A stretch of 64,000 nt of DNA from the NCBI RefSeq assembly GCF_009498295.1, contig NZ_CP040813.1, positions 1,557,001 to 1,621,000 of the forward strand, written 5' to 3'. The notes beneath the pieces were generated by a model. That model worked only from the letters and a program-made list of their open reading frames with translations. It was not told where the DNA came from and did not search any database. The DNA comes from Oceanihabitans sp. IOP_32 (lineage in GTDB: Bacteria > Bacteroidota > Bacteroidia > Flavobacteriales > Flavobacteriaceae). The position numbers were made by a program, and so were the translations under genes. Positions 46,101-55,622 of the stretch are shown here, in pieces (the stretch's first letter is position 1; every line of letters starts with the position of its first letter).

Positions 46101-46849
46101 AACCAATGTTTCTTTTGTAGAAAATATAGAAATACGATACGTCCTAACAAACGTTTTACAAAGTTACGGATGTCTTTTTCTACATCTTCGGTGCTTTCAG
46201 CTTCAAAAACTTCTCTACATTGGTCATTAGAAGATAAATGACTTACAAAGTCTAAATAGAAGTTTTTATACTCTTTAAAGAAATTATTAGATACAGGTTC
46301 TACATTAAAGGCTTCAAAGAAATCTTCTAATCTAAAACGAGATTGCTCTAAATTATACAAGCGTTCTAATGCGGTACGATGTTCTTCTGGTGTTCCAAAA
46401 ATATAGGTGTATTTTTTAGGATTGGTTTCAACATCTTCCACCTCATCAAAAAACTCACTACCACCAAACTTGCTTATAAAAGAAAAACGCCATTCTGTTT
46501 TATTTTCATCAGCATAATGATAGGTTGCTATAGCACCTTTACCTGCATCTTTTAGAATATACTCTTTGATTAATTGATTAACACCTACTTTGTTGTATTC
46601 AATTTTGATGTTATCCTGTAATTCAATCTCAAAAATAGGAAGTGTAACACCATCAGTCGTTTCAAGCGTTCCTAATTCAAATAGATGTTTAACAATATTG
46701 GTTGCTTTTTGTGTAGTTAATACAATTTCTTTAGGCTCTAAACGAGGTTTTAACAGGTTTTTATTACCTGATAGAAATGTAAGCACGTTACGCCATTCGC
46801 CACGATTGTAATTATTTTGTAGTATGTCTTTTAATTTGTCTCTCTTCAT
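43178..46849 (-). CDS. Eco57I-type N6-adenine DNA methyltransferase
   Basis: 1223 aa from the ATG at 46849, one base after the helicase stop codon; a TTG at 46858 is a weaker choice. Family start-of-core segment GTFYTPKEIVHYMTQESL, SAM-binding motif ICDPAIGSGAFPMGLL near residue 466, and the adenine-methylase motif IIGNPPYIKEY near residue 720. The ~420-residue N-terminal part has no clear nuclease motif. The C-terminal third looks like a target-recognition domain (FFIGEKIISLRKCAIPTFTYTDFDCYVSQTFFVIKS). It marks host DNA, as in BREX PglX or type IIG proteins. Confidence 0.88.
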   Translation of the reverse strand: MKRDKLKDILQNNYNRGEWRNVLTFLSGNKNLLKPRLEPKEIVLTTQKATNIVKHLFELGTLETTDGVTLPIFEIELQDNIKIEYNKVGVNQLIKEYILKDAGKGAIATYHYADENKTEWRFSFISKFGGSEFFDEVEDVETNPKKYTYIFGTPEEHRTALERLYNLEQSRFRLEDFFEAFNVEPVSNNFFKEYKNFYLDFVSHLSSNDQCREVFEAESTEDVEKDIRNFVKRLLGRIVFLYFLQKKHWLGASDTSYTDGDTNFLFNLFEADKEQFYTNWLSKLFFKALNTPDRKNDGFDLPEQYFINRSLKESDFLKPNNNQLAIPFLNGGLFEEHQEPKAHKTLKFPGFLFEELFTFFNGYNFTIYENSPEDHTVAVDPEMLGNIFENLLEDNNDKGTFYTPKEIVHYMTQESLIEYLNTHLNNLNKVQIENLIKNQVKDGVSIEDLKSIENLIDKVKICDPAIGSGAFPMGLLQEIFSLKAFIHFALDRPQSDWYPADIKQNIIQNSIYGVDLEEDAVDIARLRFWLSLVVDEEKPKPLPNLDYKIMQGNSVVESYKGIDLSNVSRGNNVKIAELDRDLFGNIKDDQMNLTFDKVGIAESIEEKTNKYFTASVDYKPILKKEINDLVIEFIEYNIELRQNQIERFISQIETENKDASKRTKTQIKKYNEWLSIRETLIENKSELNEIQEKDEKPFFLWHLFFADAFKGGGFDIIIGNPPYIKEYTNKSAFDEFRNTKYYQGKMDLWYGFACKGLDWLKDGGIECFIAQSNWITSAGASILRNEILTRSEIKTFIDFGDYKVFQSAGIQTMIYLFQKTKEPSSEYDVFYGALEDFKITKTQLEDFLDNKRLKSTFFEKYYQSFKPSKFLNSYINFYKSSDHKIISSIDSKRNFVLDRNEIAQGIVAPQDKLNKKALKKLGSSFNLNEGVFQLNDKEKLSYDFTDDELELIKPFYTTNELKRYYGSSKNTEWIIYTKSDINDKINQYPNIKKHLDEYKEIITSDNKPYGLHRARNEDFFIGEKIISLRKCAIPTFTYTDFDCYVSQTFFVIKSENINLKYLTTFLNSKVIAYWLKLEGKLQGNIYQIDKEPLMNIPLYKPESYNPFIELFDIVHFIYSQKESIVENIDNSQLGLFFESVIDGCFYDVYFNEELSKSSLLITENVLNELKVAGLSKEYEKDKLDDMISRIRVLYNNMKIGIVQQRMRMYTVKSPNTLKPIIES

Positions 46850-46850
46850 C

Positions 46851-49800
46851 TTATGCAAAAGTCTCGGTTAAGACTATTTTAGGGTCTTCAAATTGTCTGG
46901 TATTTTCTTTTTCTTCTTCCCAACGTAAGGCATCCATTCTTGCGATTTGCTTAATAGGATACTTGTTCATAATCGTATTTAATTCTGCGATGGTTTTAGC
47001 TAAAGTCATTTTACGTTTTTTCTGTTTTTGTCTTCGTGCTAATGCAGATATATCATTACGGAATTTTCTAAATACACCCATATAAATAATTTTTAGAGAG
47101 GTGTTTAGTAAATCTTCAAATTCATCAGATACTTCGTTAGGGAATGATTTTTTTAAGTCTATAATAGCTTTAAGGAACATTACCGAATTACGTTCTTGAA
47201 CCGAAAGGTTTGAAGTGTCGTATTCCTCAACACTAAACATTGTATTGTAAACTGTTTTAAAGTGCTTTATGGCATTGTTAACAGCATCGAAGTGATTATC
47301 TACTAACTTAACGGATTTCTCTTTTTTAAGTGCTTCAAAGAGTTTTACAGCTTGAATAAACGTAATTTCAACACATTGTTTTTCATTACTGATATAAAAA
47401 CTCTCTTTCATTTTGTTGCGTAGGTAACATAATGAAGCATTTTCTAATGTTTGGCCAATAACATCTTGAGCTATATCTGCTTTAATTTTAGCAATTCTAC
47501 CAACTCTACTTTTTATTGGTAGTTCTTTTAGTCGTTTATATTCTCTTGTATTATCTAAATAGAGTTCTCTTACTATTTCAAGATACTGTAGACGTTCATC
47601 TATTTCTTCTTTAGGTTGTAAATCACCTAATGTGTTATTAATGATTTCCTCTTGTTCAGAATATATTTTACTGTCTTCACCAAAAGCAGAATGGAAGCCT
47701 TGTAATTTTTTTAAGGCTTTTTCATTTAGTTTAATTAACGAATCTGATTGTGCAGTAGGATAAAAATTGTAAATCAGTATTTCTTTGGCTTTTGTACCAA
47801 TACGGTTAACACGCCCAATACGTTGCATTAAACGTGTTGCATTCCAAGGAATATCGTAATTAAGAATTACGTTACTACGATGCAAGTTGATACCTTCTGC
47901 CAATACTTCGGTAGTAATAATGATATTGTATTCGTTTTCTTGTTTACCTGGGTAATTTGCATCAAAGTTTTTACGAATGGTATTAAAACGCTTTTTGACG
48001 TTTGACGCACTAATAGCCATTACACCGGTACGACCAACTTTTTCTAATTCGTCTGCTAAATATTTTACGGTTTCTTTAGATTCTGAAAATATGACTAATT
48101 TTTTTTCAAGATTATCTTTATCAAAAAACACTTTATTTAAGTCACTAATAAACTTAACGATTTTAGGGTCTTCGTGAACAGCTTCCCACTTTGTAAATAG
48201 GTCATCAATAATTTCTTGGTCTCGCTTTAAGCCTTCTAATAATTCAGGTGAAAAATCTTCAGCTTTATAAATGGCATTATTAGGTGATTGCTCATTAAGT
48301 TCGTTTATTTTGTCTTCAATTTCATCTTCTTTACCTTCATCATAAAATTTATTGAGGTCTAAATCTGGTGCAACAAAAATCTTGTCATTTTCAAACATTT
48401 CAATCATTCGCTGATTGGAAGCTTGAAACCTTTTTAATGATTTTTTAAAGGCAAAGAAACTACTCTCCAAACGTTTTACCATTTGGGTTTTCATAATCAT
48501 TGCTAATTGCCTTGATATAAGCGTAGCGTTATCGTAAATATCTAAATACTCTTCATTAATAAACTCTATAGCACGGTAACGATAATAACCCACCCCATCA
48601 ATTAGATTGAATACTGTTTCATAAAAAAGACTATTTAGATTTTCATTAAAAGTATATTCTACCTTTTGTGGCGGTCTAATATCAGGAAAGGACATTCCTT
48701 GTGCATCTACGTCTTCTTTATATCGCTTGATGTTTTGAATATCTGCTCTTGTTCTACGAATTACTAATTCTGTAAAAATCTTATCTCTAATAGGTAGATA
48801 AATGTCTTTTACTTTTTGAACTAATTCTTTATGGTCTTTTACTTTATATAGTTGTTTGTAGGCTTCAATCTTTTTTGAAAAAAAGGTTTGAAGATTTGGT
48901 ACACCTTCAATAGTTGATTTTCTAGAGTCTTGAAATAAATATACTTGATTTGCTATATCATCAGGCTTATTATTAAGTGGTGTTGCCGATATAAGCATTA
49001 CCTTTTTCTTTCTGTTTATATCGTTACCGACCGAAATACGAGGTGTTTTACAAATTAACTCTAACAACCCATACATATTTGAAGTTCCAGATCTAAACTT
49101 ATGCGATTCATCGACTACAATTAAATCGTATTCTTCAGGATTATGATAGTTGATATTATCACCATCTATGATTTTATGTAAACTACCATTGGTTATAAAT
49201 TGTACATAATTAGTAATTCCAAAATCTTTAATCGTGTTTTTCCAGTTAGCTTCTAATGCATTTGGATATACCACTAATACTTTTGTATTATATCCGTTTT
49301 TATCTATATATCTTTTGATAATTCTTGAAGCCACAACTGTTTTACCCAAACCAACTACATCAGCAAGTATAAAACCGTTATGCTTCATTAATTTATCGAA
49401 ACCTTCTACAACAGCATCAGATTGATATTGTAAGTTGGTGTAACCATCTGGTAAATCTCTACTTGAAATTTTATCTCTAATAACCGCATCCCCAAAATAC
49501 TCTATCAGCATTTTTATATAGAGTTCGTAAGGTGTTATATCCTCATTTAAATAAGTTTTCTTTTTTAAGCCTTTTATGTCAACAGGTAATAATTCTGTAG
49601 ATTCTTCCCAAAGCTCTTCAAACTCTTTTGTAGCAAATACAACATCTTCGTAATCTTTAAGTAATACATTAAATTCGTAGTTAGATGATGCGTTTGAGCC
49701 TAAACCTGCATCCGTTAAATTAGATGAACCTGTAATAACACTACCGTTGGTATGTTCATTAAAAAGTTTTGGTCTGAAAATATAAACTTTAGCGTGTAGA

Positions 49801-50189
49801 TTTCTTTTACCGTGCGCTTTTATTGTTACCTTTTTTGTAATAATATCTTCAATAAATTGAATGATACCATTTTCAACGTCTTCACTATATTCAGCTTTAG
49901 ATATATCTTCTGAAACAAAGTTTATATATTCTTCTTTTGTATGCGTCGTGTTTTCTAAATAAAGTTGCCCTTTTTTTTGAGCTTCGTTTATTAAATCATC
50001 TACGTTGATTCCTACTAATATTCTAATTTCAGGCACATTGTCAAGTAGAGGTCTAATTTTAAAATATCCTGATGCTCTAAAATACCCTACGAGTGCATCG
50101 AAACTATGTATTGATTGGTTTTCAAATACACCCTTAAATTTATTTATTAAGTTGTTATTATTTTTATTAGTAAAAAACTTTGTTGACAT
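46851..50189 (-). CDS. SNF2-type helicase with N-terminal PLD nuclease-like domain
   Basis: 1112 aa. N-terminal phospholipase-D-like domain with HAKVYIF (HxK) and VITGSSNLTDAGLGSNASSNYEFNV near residue 155, one HKD half-site. The SF2 core follows: ILADVVGLGKTVVA (motif I, about 280), VVDESHKFR (motif II, about 361), MLISATPLNN (motif III), and the C-terminal lobe with VLAEGINLHRSNVILNYDIPWNATRLMQRIGRVNRIGT (motifs V-VI). First gene of the defence operon. Translocation on DNA plus a nuclease-like head fits restriction of unmodified invading DNA, with self-protection by the downstream methylase. Confidence 0.9.
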   Translation of the reverse strand: MSTKFFTNKNNNNLINKFKGVFENQSIHSFDALVGYFRASGYFKIRPLLDNVPEIRILVGINVDDLINEAQKKGQLYLENTTHTKEEYINFVSEDISKAEYSEDVENGIIQFIEDIITKKVTIKAHGKRNLHAKVYIFRPKLFNEHTNGSVITGSSNLTDAGLGSNASSNYEFNVLLKDYEDVVFATKEFEELWEESTELLPVDIKGLKKKTYLNEDITPYELYIKMLIEYFGDAVIRDKISSRDLPDGYTNLQYQSDAVVEGFDKLMKHNGFILADVVGLGKTVVASRIIKRYIDKNGYNTKVLVVYPNALEANWKNTIKDFGITNYVQFITNGSLHKIIDGDNINYHNPEEYDLIVVDESHKFRSGTSNMYGLLELICKTPRISVGNDINRKKKVMLISATPLNNKPDDIANQVYLFQDSRKSTIEGVPNLQTFFSKKIEAYKQLYKVKDHKELVQKVKDIYLPIRDKIFTELVIRRTRADIQNIKRYKEDVDAQGMSFPDIRPPQKVEYTFNENLNSLFYETVFNLIDGVGYYRYRAIEFINEEYLDIYDNATLISRQLAMIMKTQMVKRLESSFFAFKKSLKRFQASNQRMIEMFENDKIFVAPDLDLNKFYDEGKEDEIEDKINELNEQSPNNAIYKAEDFSPELLEGLKRDQEIIDDLFTKWEAVHEDPKIVKFISDLNKVFFDKDNLEKKLVIFSESKETVKYLADELEKVGRTGVMAISASNVKKRFNTIRKNFDANYPGKQENEYNIIITTEVLAEGINLHRSNVILNYDIPWNATRLMQRIGRVNRIGTKAKEILIYNFYPTAQSDSLIKLNEKALKKLQGFHSAFGEDSKIYSEQEEIINNTLGDLQPKEEIDERLQYLEIVRELYLDNTREYKRLKELPIKSRVGRIAKIKADIAQDVIGQTLENASLCYLRNKMKESFYISNEKQCVEITFIQAVKLFEALKKEKSVKLVDNHFDAVNNAIKHFKTVYNTMFSVEEYDTSNLSVQERNSVMFLKAIIDLKKSFPNEVSDEFEDLLNTSLKIIYMGVFRKFRNDISALARRQKQKKRKMTLAKTIAELNTIMNKYPIKQIARMDALRWEEEKENTRQFEDPKIVLTETFA

Positions 50190-50280
50190 TCAATAGTTGG
50201 TATTATGAAACCCTAAAAATATAAATATTTACGAGAACTTTATTAACAAAACCTTGCAAAGTTTGCAGACTCTGCAAACC

Positions 50281-52542
50281 TTACAAACTCTTTATTTTTT
50301 GATAATAACCTGCTTTAGGTTTAACTAAGTAGCCTGCTTGTTCTAGTTTTGCTAAATAATTATCTACCGTACGCTCTTTAATATTTAATTTACTGCCAAT
50401 AATTACTGCTTGTTTTCTGCTAAACTCTTGTGGTAATTCTTTTAAAAAATTAGCTTTTGGTGAAGTAGGTTTAAACTGCATATTTGTTGTGTTATTTGGT
50501 AAGTTTTTAAATACCAATATGCTGTGCTGCAAATAGACATCGGCTAATTTTAGTGCATTTTCAAAATCTTGGTCGGTACATTCTAAATCAGCTTCTTTTA
50601 ATTGGTATTCGTATTTTCTTATGGCTGTAAATATCATACAAAAACGAAATACCATTAAGCCTAAACGCTTTACTACACTTGTAGCATCTTTACTTACTAA
50701 ATTGTAAATTCTGAATAAATATTCATCAAACAACGGATTGAATTTTTCCCATTGTGCATCTGACAAATGAATATTAGTCACCGTATTATCTAAATATCTT
50801 ACCATACGATAGACTTCATCTGAAAGATGTTTAAAATGTTCGGTTAAATTAACTGGATTGGATTTTGGGGATGGGTCTAACCACTCTGGATTGGATGCAA
50901 ACACATAGAACATAAATCTACTAAACAAACCATCTTCTGCCGATTGTATGATGTTTAATATTTGATTAGGTGTACCAGAAAGCACCACCGACAATCTTGG
51001 GTTGTCGATTTCGAAATACTCGTTATTAGTTTTTCTTGAAATGGATATTTTTTCGTGATGGTAAGCCTTTCGTAATAAGTCTGAGTATGAACCCCAATCG
51101 TTTTTAAAGGTTTGCCCTAAAGTATCTGCTTCGGTTTCGCACATAATACCAAATCCCTCGTTATCCTCGATATGTTTTATCATTTTAGCATTACTTGTAT
51201 TTGCAGGAATGTAAACCACTTTAAAAGGTGGTTGCGTTGGCTCTTCTGGTGGTTCTTCCCCTTTTTTAAGATACTTTTTAGCTTGCTTTTGCGCTTCTAA
51301 TTCTTTTTTATAATCTGCTTCTTCATCTTTAGAATTTTGAATTACTGCTTGATGATATTTATCGGCTAACATTTTGGCGTATGTTAACGCTCCTTTTCCA
51401 GAAGCTGCTGGTGCTAACAAAAATGAAAATAAATTGGGATAGACTTCTTTACCACCGTACAAGCCTAAAACATTAGGTAAGCAACCTGATAGAATACTTA
51501 ATGCTCCTGTAAGAAATACATCTTTTTCGCGTTGGGTTTTTAGTACTTCAATCCCTTTTTGAAATATTATAGGTAATGAATTATATACGTCTTCTGGAAC
51601 AGTTGGCGTAGTTGTTAAAAGTGATAAACTTTCTAAGTTTTGGTTGTCTTGATTTTGTACTTCTTCTGAAACTGTAGCGTTTGCAAATTTTGCAAACTTT
51701 GCAAAGTCTGCATTGTTGCTTTTATAAGCACTTCTAACCGTTGTTTTTATTTCTTTTTCTGATAAATCGAAATTTGCAATACAGTATTGGTAAACATCTT
51801 CTTCTATAACTCCAAATCTACAAGCGTTTGCTGAAAATAGATATATGTAGTTATTTCTGTTTCCTTCGTGATACTCGACTTTTTGATTGGTAAACGCTTC
51901 GCATTTATTTAGTATTTCTACAATAGATAATTGTTGATGATTATTAGTATTAGCATCACTTTCTGTTATTGTTTGTTTTTCTTCTTCTTGGATTTCAAAA
52001 ATTGTTGCTTCTGTATTGATATAGCAATTTTCGTCGTAAGACATAAAACACAATCTTGCATAGTCGCTTCCAGAAGTATCTACTACCGTATTTAATGCTT
52101 GTTCGTAATAATCTACTACTTGATTGTAAACCGTTTTATGTTGCTCTACATTTGAATTTACACGTACTATAAACTTCACCCCTTTACCTCTTGTGCTAAT
52201 AAAACAGGCATAGGTATATGGTGCTACATTTATAACAGGAATGATACGATTAAGTTCTGATTCTGATAGTTTATCAATGTCTAGAATTATAAATTGTGTG
52301 TAAACTTCAAGGTTTTCACTACTTCTATAATTATCGAATACTCCAGATGCAGTAAATCCTAATAGTTGCTTTTTTAGGGTTTCGGCTTCTTCTTCTTTAC
52401 CTAAAGACATTAAGTGTCTTATTTTGTTGATTTCGGTTTTATAAGTGCCTGTTTTGATATTATTAAGCACTTCTACTAAAGGTTTGTCTGAAACCTTATA
52501 TACAAAGTCTCTAAAGACTGATACAGCTGCTGTCATCTCCAT
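50281..52542 (-). CDS. DUF3987 protein with VirE-type primase-like N-terminus
   Basis: 753 aa. The N-terminal ~170 residues have the BT4734/VirE-like layout (FTASGVF ... YTQFIILDIDKLSESELNRI ... KGVKFIVRVN). The C-terminal part is DUF3987 with the P-loop-like SFLLAPAASGKGALTYAKML (about residue 380) and a PRLSVVLSGTPNQILNIIQSAEDGLFSRFMFY helicase-like core. It ends in a short winged-helix (NFLKELPQEFSRKQAVIIGSKLNIKERTVDNYLAKLEQAGYLVK). Such proteins replicate or mobilise Bacteroidota elements. 11 bases after the HTH gene, in the integrase-side operon. Confidence 0.85.
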   Translation of the reverse strand: MEMTAAVSVFRDFVYKVSDKPLVEVLNNIKTGTYKTEINKIRHLMSLGKEEEAETLKKQLLGFTASGVFDNYRSSENLEVYTQFIILDIDKLSESELNRIIPVINVAPYTYACFISTRGKGVKFIVRVNSNVEQHKTVYNQVVDYYEQALNTVVDTSGSDYARLCFMSYDENCYINTEATIFEIQEEEKQTITESDANTNNHQQLSIVEILNKCEAFTNQKVEYHEGNRNNYIYLFSANACRFGVIEEDVYQYCIANFDLSEKEIKTTVRSAYKSNNADFAKFAKFANATVSEEVQNQDNQNLESLSLLTTTPTVPEDVYNSLPIIFQKGIEVLKTQREKDVFLTGALSILSGCLPNVLGLYGGKEVYPNLFSFLLAPAASGKGALTYAKMLADKYHQAVIQNSKDEEADYKKELEAQKQAKKYLKKGEEPPEEPTQPPFKVVYIPANTSNAKMIKHIEDNEGFGIMCETEADTLGQTFKNDWGSYSDLLRKAYHHEKISISRKTNNEYFEIDNPRLSVVLSGTPNQILNIIQSAEDGLFSRFMFYVFASNPEWLDPSPKSNPVNLTEHFKHLSDEVYRMVRYLDNTVTNIHLSDAQWEKFNPLFDEYLFRIYNLVSKDATSVVKRLGLMVFRFCMIFTAIRKYEYQLKEADLECTDQDFENALKLADVYLQHSILVFKNLPNNTTNMQFKPTSPKANFLKELPQEFSRKQAVIIGSKLNIKERTVDNYLAKLEQAGYLVKPKAGYYQKIKSL

Positions 52543-52553
52543 AAGGTTTTAGG

Positions 52554-52847
52554 TTAATAATTGTTTCTTTTGGTAGTGAATGCTTTACGGTAGTTATTGT
52601 CTAATAACTTTTGCACGTCACTCATACGATAATAGATTTTTGAACCTATTTGTGAAAAAGAAATAACGCCTTCATCCCTCCAGGTTTGCGCTGTTCTTTT
52701 GCTAATATTCATTAGCTGAAGAAATTCTTGATTGTCTAGAAAAGTATCCTGAGGATTTTTCTGTTTCTCTTCTAGTTTTTTGTTTAGCTCGTCTAAACGG
52801 TTTACTAAGTCTGTGTACTGTTGCGTACTTAAAATAATTGCTTCCAT
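52554..52847 (-). CDS. helix-turn-helix protein, excisionase-like
   Basis: 97 aa. MerR/excisionase-type winged HTH typical of Bacteroidota elements: FLQLMNISKRTAQTWRDEGVISFSQIGSKIYYRMSDVQKLLDNN (about residues 41-84), preceded by a coiled-coil helix (LVNRLDELNKKLEEKQK). Likely controls excision or the DUF3987 gene downstream. Confidence 0.88.
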   Translation of the reverse strand: MEAIILSTQQYTDLVNRLDELNKKLEEKQKNPQDTFLDNQEFLQLMNISKRTAQTWRDEGVISFSQIGSKIYYRMSDVQKLLDNNYRKAFTTKRNNY

Positions 52848-52942
52848 TTGGTATGCATTTTAAAATTTATAATACCGCAAGAAGTCATTATTGATAGGGT
52901 GCTAAAAGCACCCCCTTATAAAACCCTTATAATGAATAAAAT

Positions 52943-54280
52943 TTAGTGCAAAGGGTTCCTTTTTATATAATCTAAAGCATCATTTAAATAATCTTCTGAT
53001 ATATTTGAAGCATCTAATTCTGATTTTAATTCGAGATTTATTTTTTCGGCTATTACATTACAAAGTGTTGCTAAGCCTATGTTAGGTATAATTCTTTTTT
53101 GTTTTAATGCCTCTACTACTCCACGAAGAGCACCTTTTTTTCTAGGTGTTAAAACAGATTTACCTTCTACAGTTATACTTAAATCATTTAATATTTGCAA
53201 TACATATTCTTGAACTGCTTTATCCTTAATGATGGTATAAAAATCTTGTTTAACATCTTCCTTTTTTACAGGTAAAGCTTTAATATCATCTTTTATTTCA
53301 TTGATAAAACTCTTTTCATTGTTTAACCAAGCTTTTATTGTTTTTATATATTCTTTCTCGTTTTTAGTAGGTTTTTCTAATAATGTTTTTTGATTTAGTG
53401 AGTGCGCTTTCTTTTTTAAATCAAAAGCATATTTTTTACTATCTGTGATATATTCATTTTCTAATAATTGCGTTGTATCAATACTTAGTAAAATATGGTT
53501 TGTTATGTTAGATAAGTTTTTTAATAATTGTGCTTGAGTTAATAACTCTACTTTTGCTGTACCTAAGTAAGGGTTTGTTTTAGGTTTTTCTGCTAAAACA
53601 GGAAGTGTTCTGGAAAAGTGTTTTTTGAGATTAGTAAACATTGCTATTTCAAAAGGAAAAAATTTGTACCATCTATCATAAGTACTCAACAATAAATTAA
53701 AATCTTTCTTTCCTTTTCCTTTAGGTTTAAAAAAATTTGTGATTGTATCTATAACCTTTTCTTGTCTAGGTTTATACTGTGCATCTTTACCAACTAACGT
53801 ATGGTTAAGTTGCATTCTTTTTGTGTAATCCATAAACCAACTTAGTGCTGGTGGTTCTCCGCAATTTTCTGGTGTTTGACCGAAACTTGTAACAGCATAT
53901 TCTAAATAATTATATATTTCTTCCTCCCAATTGTCTTGATCTAAATTATTTAATATATGATGATGTGTGTAGATGACTTTATCGGCTACCATTTTAGCTA
54001 GGTCTTTAAAGTCATCACTTTTAAACAAACTGTGCTTTTTTAAATTCTTATGTCTTTCACAACAGTTTGGAAAGTCTTTAAAATAATCTCCTACTTCTTT
54101 TAGTATTTTTTGATGTGTGTTTTTACAGCCTTCACAATTATCAAGGTTATGTTCTGGATTTGGGAAATATTGAATAGGAAAAGGCTTTTCATATGCAGAA
54201 CCTTTAAGGTAAATCATTTCGGAACCACAAACATCATATTTCTGCATTCCTGTAACTAAAAAATGAGGATTTCTATTCAT
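52943..54280 (-). CDS. hypothetical mobile-element protein with Cys pairs
   Basis: 445 aa. Not recognised. The N-terminus has cysteine clusters that could bind zinc (MQKYDVCGSEM, NLDNCEGCKNTHQ, FPNCCERHKN, within residues ~15-75). The rest is helical and lysine-rich, with DFYTIIKDKAVQEYVLQILNDLSI and a closing helix (EDYLNDALDYIKR). Its start codon lies one base after the integrase stop codon, so the two are co-transcribed; a role in integration or element regulation is inferred from position only. Confidence 0.7.
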   Translation of the reverse strand: MNRNPHFLVTGMQKYDVCGSEMIYLKGSAYEKPFPIQYFPNPEHNLDNCEGCKNTHQKILKEVGDYFKDFPNCCERHKNLKKHSLFKSDDFKDLAKMVADKVIYTHHHILNNLDQDNWEEEIYNYLEYAVTSFGQTPENCGEPPALSWFMDYTKRMQLNHTLVGKDAQYKPRQEKVIDTITNFFKPKGKGKKDFNLLLSTYDRWYKFFPFEIAMFTNLKKHFSRTLPVLAEKPKTNPYLGTAKVELLTQAQLLKNLSNITNHILLSIDTTQLLENEYITDSKKYAFDLKKKAHSLNQKTLLEKPTKNEKEYIKTIKAWLNNEKSFINEIKDDIKALPVKKEDVKQDFYTIIKDKAVQEYVLQILNDLSITVEGKSVLTPRKKGALRGVVEALKQKRIIPNIGLATLCNVIAEKINLELKSELDASNISEDYLNDALDYIKRNPLH

Positions 54281-54281
54281 A

Positions 54282-55499
54282 CTAATTAATATATTTATCT
54301 ACTGCGTTATCTAATTCACTACCTATTATTTTTGCATATACTTGTGTTATACCAATATCTGAATGGTCCATAAGTTTAGAAACGTGTTCTATACGCATAC
54401 CATTGTTTAAAGCTCTAGTAGCAAATGTATGTCGGCTTATATGGAAAGATAAATTAAACGGTAGTTCTAATTGTTTTCCTATCCTGCTTAAATACATATT
54501 ACTCAATGAAATTGCTCTATTGGTTATTAAACTTCTGTGTTCTCTATCTTTAAAATATAACTCGTCAATTTTTGCAAAAGGAAAAATTATATGATTTTGC
54601 TTTTGGTCTTTGGTTTTGTATTTCTCTAGAATATCAACCGCTTTTTGACCTATTTTAATACTGTGCTGTCTTTTCGTTTTGCGAATCGTTTTTGTGATTC
54701 TATGATTTTTACTATCGTAGTTTTTCCATTGTAATTCGATAACATCGCCAAAACGTAACCCACCAGAAAAAACAGAAAAGATAAACATATCTTTGATAAC
54801 CTGTGCTTTATGTTCTTGTGGTACTTCTAAATTGATAAAGGCTTCAAATTGTTCTTCGTTTAAATAACGCTTTGTAGTCTTGTTTTTCTTTACTTTAAAC
54901 TTTGTGAAAGGTGCAAGTTCATTAGATATTAAATCTTCGCTTTTAGCCTCTCTAAACATTAAATTTAGGATTCTAAACGCATAATTTATAGTCGTGTTAT
55001 TGTTTCCTAATTTAGAGCTGCAATGTGAAGCATAATTTTTTAGGGTTGTTGCTGTAATATCATCAAACATTATTTCACGATGCCCTATAAACCTTTCAAA
55101 CTTTTCGATATTGTTTTTATAACTCCTGTAAGTAGATAGCGTAACAGTATCTTTAAGCTTCTCGCATCTATCATAAGCAAACTCAAAAAAGTTAATTAAG
55201 GGTTTACCCTTAATAGCTTCTTTTATTCTTCTTGCTGATGTAGATTGATTTCTTCTTTCAAGGTCTGCAATCTCGCCTTCTGCATCTGCTATCTTTCTTG
55301 ATATGTATGCATTTAATCTTGTAGAGCTTTTATGATTCTTCTTTACTTTTTGCTTATCTTCATCCCATTCATTAGGCTGTAATTTTACACTTAATGAAAT
55401 GAATTTAGTTTTTCTGTTTTTGATTACTCGCAAATAAAGCGGTGCAAGTCCTGCTTTATCTATCTTGTTTTTTCTTAAAACTACTTTAATTGAAGACAT
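54282..55499 (-). CDS. tyrosine-type site-specific integrase
   Basis: 405 aa from the ATG at 55499 (start MSSIKVVLRKNKIDKAG, the usual Arm/SAM-like start in Bacteroidota); an ATG 69 bases upstream adds only a hydrophobic, unlikely leader. Catalytic residues: Arg in SGGLRFGDVIELQW (about 245), Lys in the beta-hairpin (IRKTKRQHSIKIGQ), HISRHTFATRALNNG (His-x-x-Arg) and Tyr in HSDIGITQVYAKI. Belongs to phage/conjugative-transposon integrases, not to the integron IntI class (no IntI-specific insertion seen). Adjacent to the right attachment-site candidate. Confidence 0.93.
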   Translation of the reverse strand: MSSIKVVLRKNKIDKAGLAPLYLRVIKNRKTKFISLSVKLQPNEWDEDKQKVKKNHKSSTRLNAYISRKIADAEGEIADLERRNQSTSARRIKEAIKGKPLINFFEFAYDRCEKLKDTVTLSTYRSYKNNIEKFERFIGHREIMFDDITATTLKNYASHCSSKLGNNNTTINYAFRILNLMFREAKSEDLISNELAPFTKFKVKKNKTTKRYLNEEQFEAFINLEVPQEHKAQVIKDMFIFSVFSGGLRFGDVIELQWKNYDSKNHRITKTIRKTKRQHSIKIGQKAVDILEKYKTKDQKQNHIIFPFAKIDELYFKDREHRSLITNRAISLSNMYLSRIGKQLELPFNLSFHISRHTFATRALNNGMRIEHVSKLMDHSDIGITQVYAKIIGSELDNAVDKYIN

Positions 55500-55622
55500 A
55501 AAACTCTGGTTTTTAGGCTGTGCAATTGGGTGCAACGTGTTACTAAGGTACAACAATAGGTACAACAAACCTAACTTTTAGTAGCATTTTATTGCATTAA
55601 TTTGCTTTGATTAAAAACATAA

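Noticed and set aside
54282-55499. The tyrosine integrase as an integron integrase acting on the cassette palindromes
   Set aside because: Its N-terminus and catalytic spacing match phage/ICE-type integrases of Bacteroidota, and it has its own dyad-type attachment repeats. It is not evidence for IntI.
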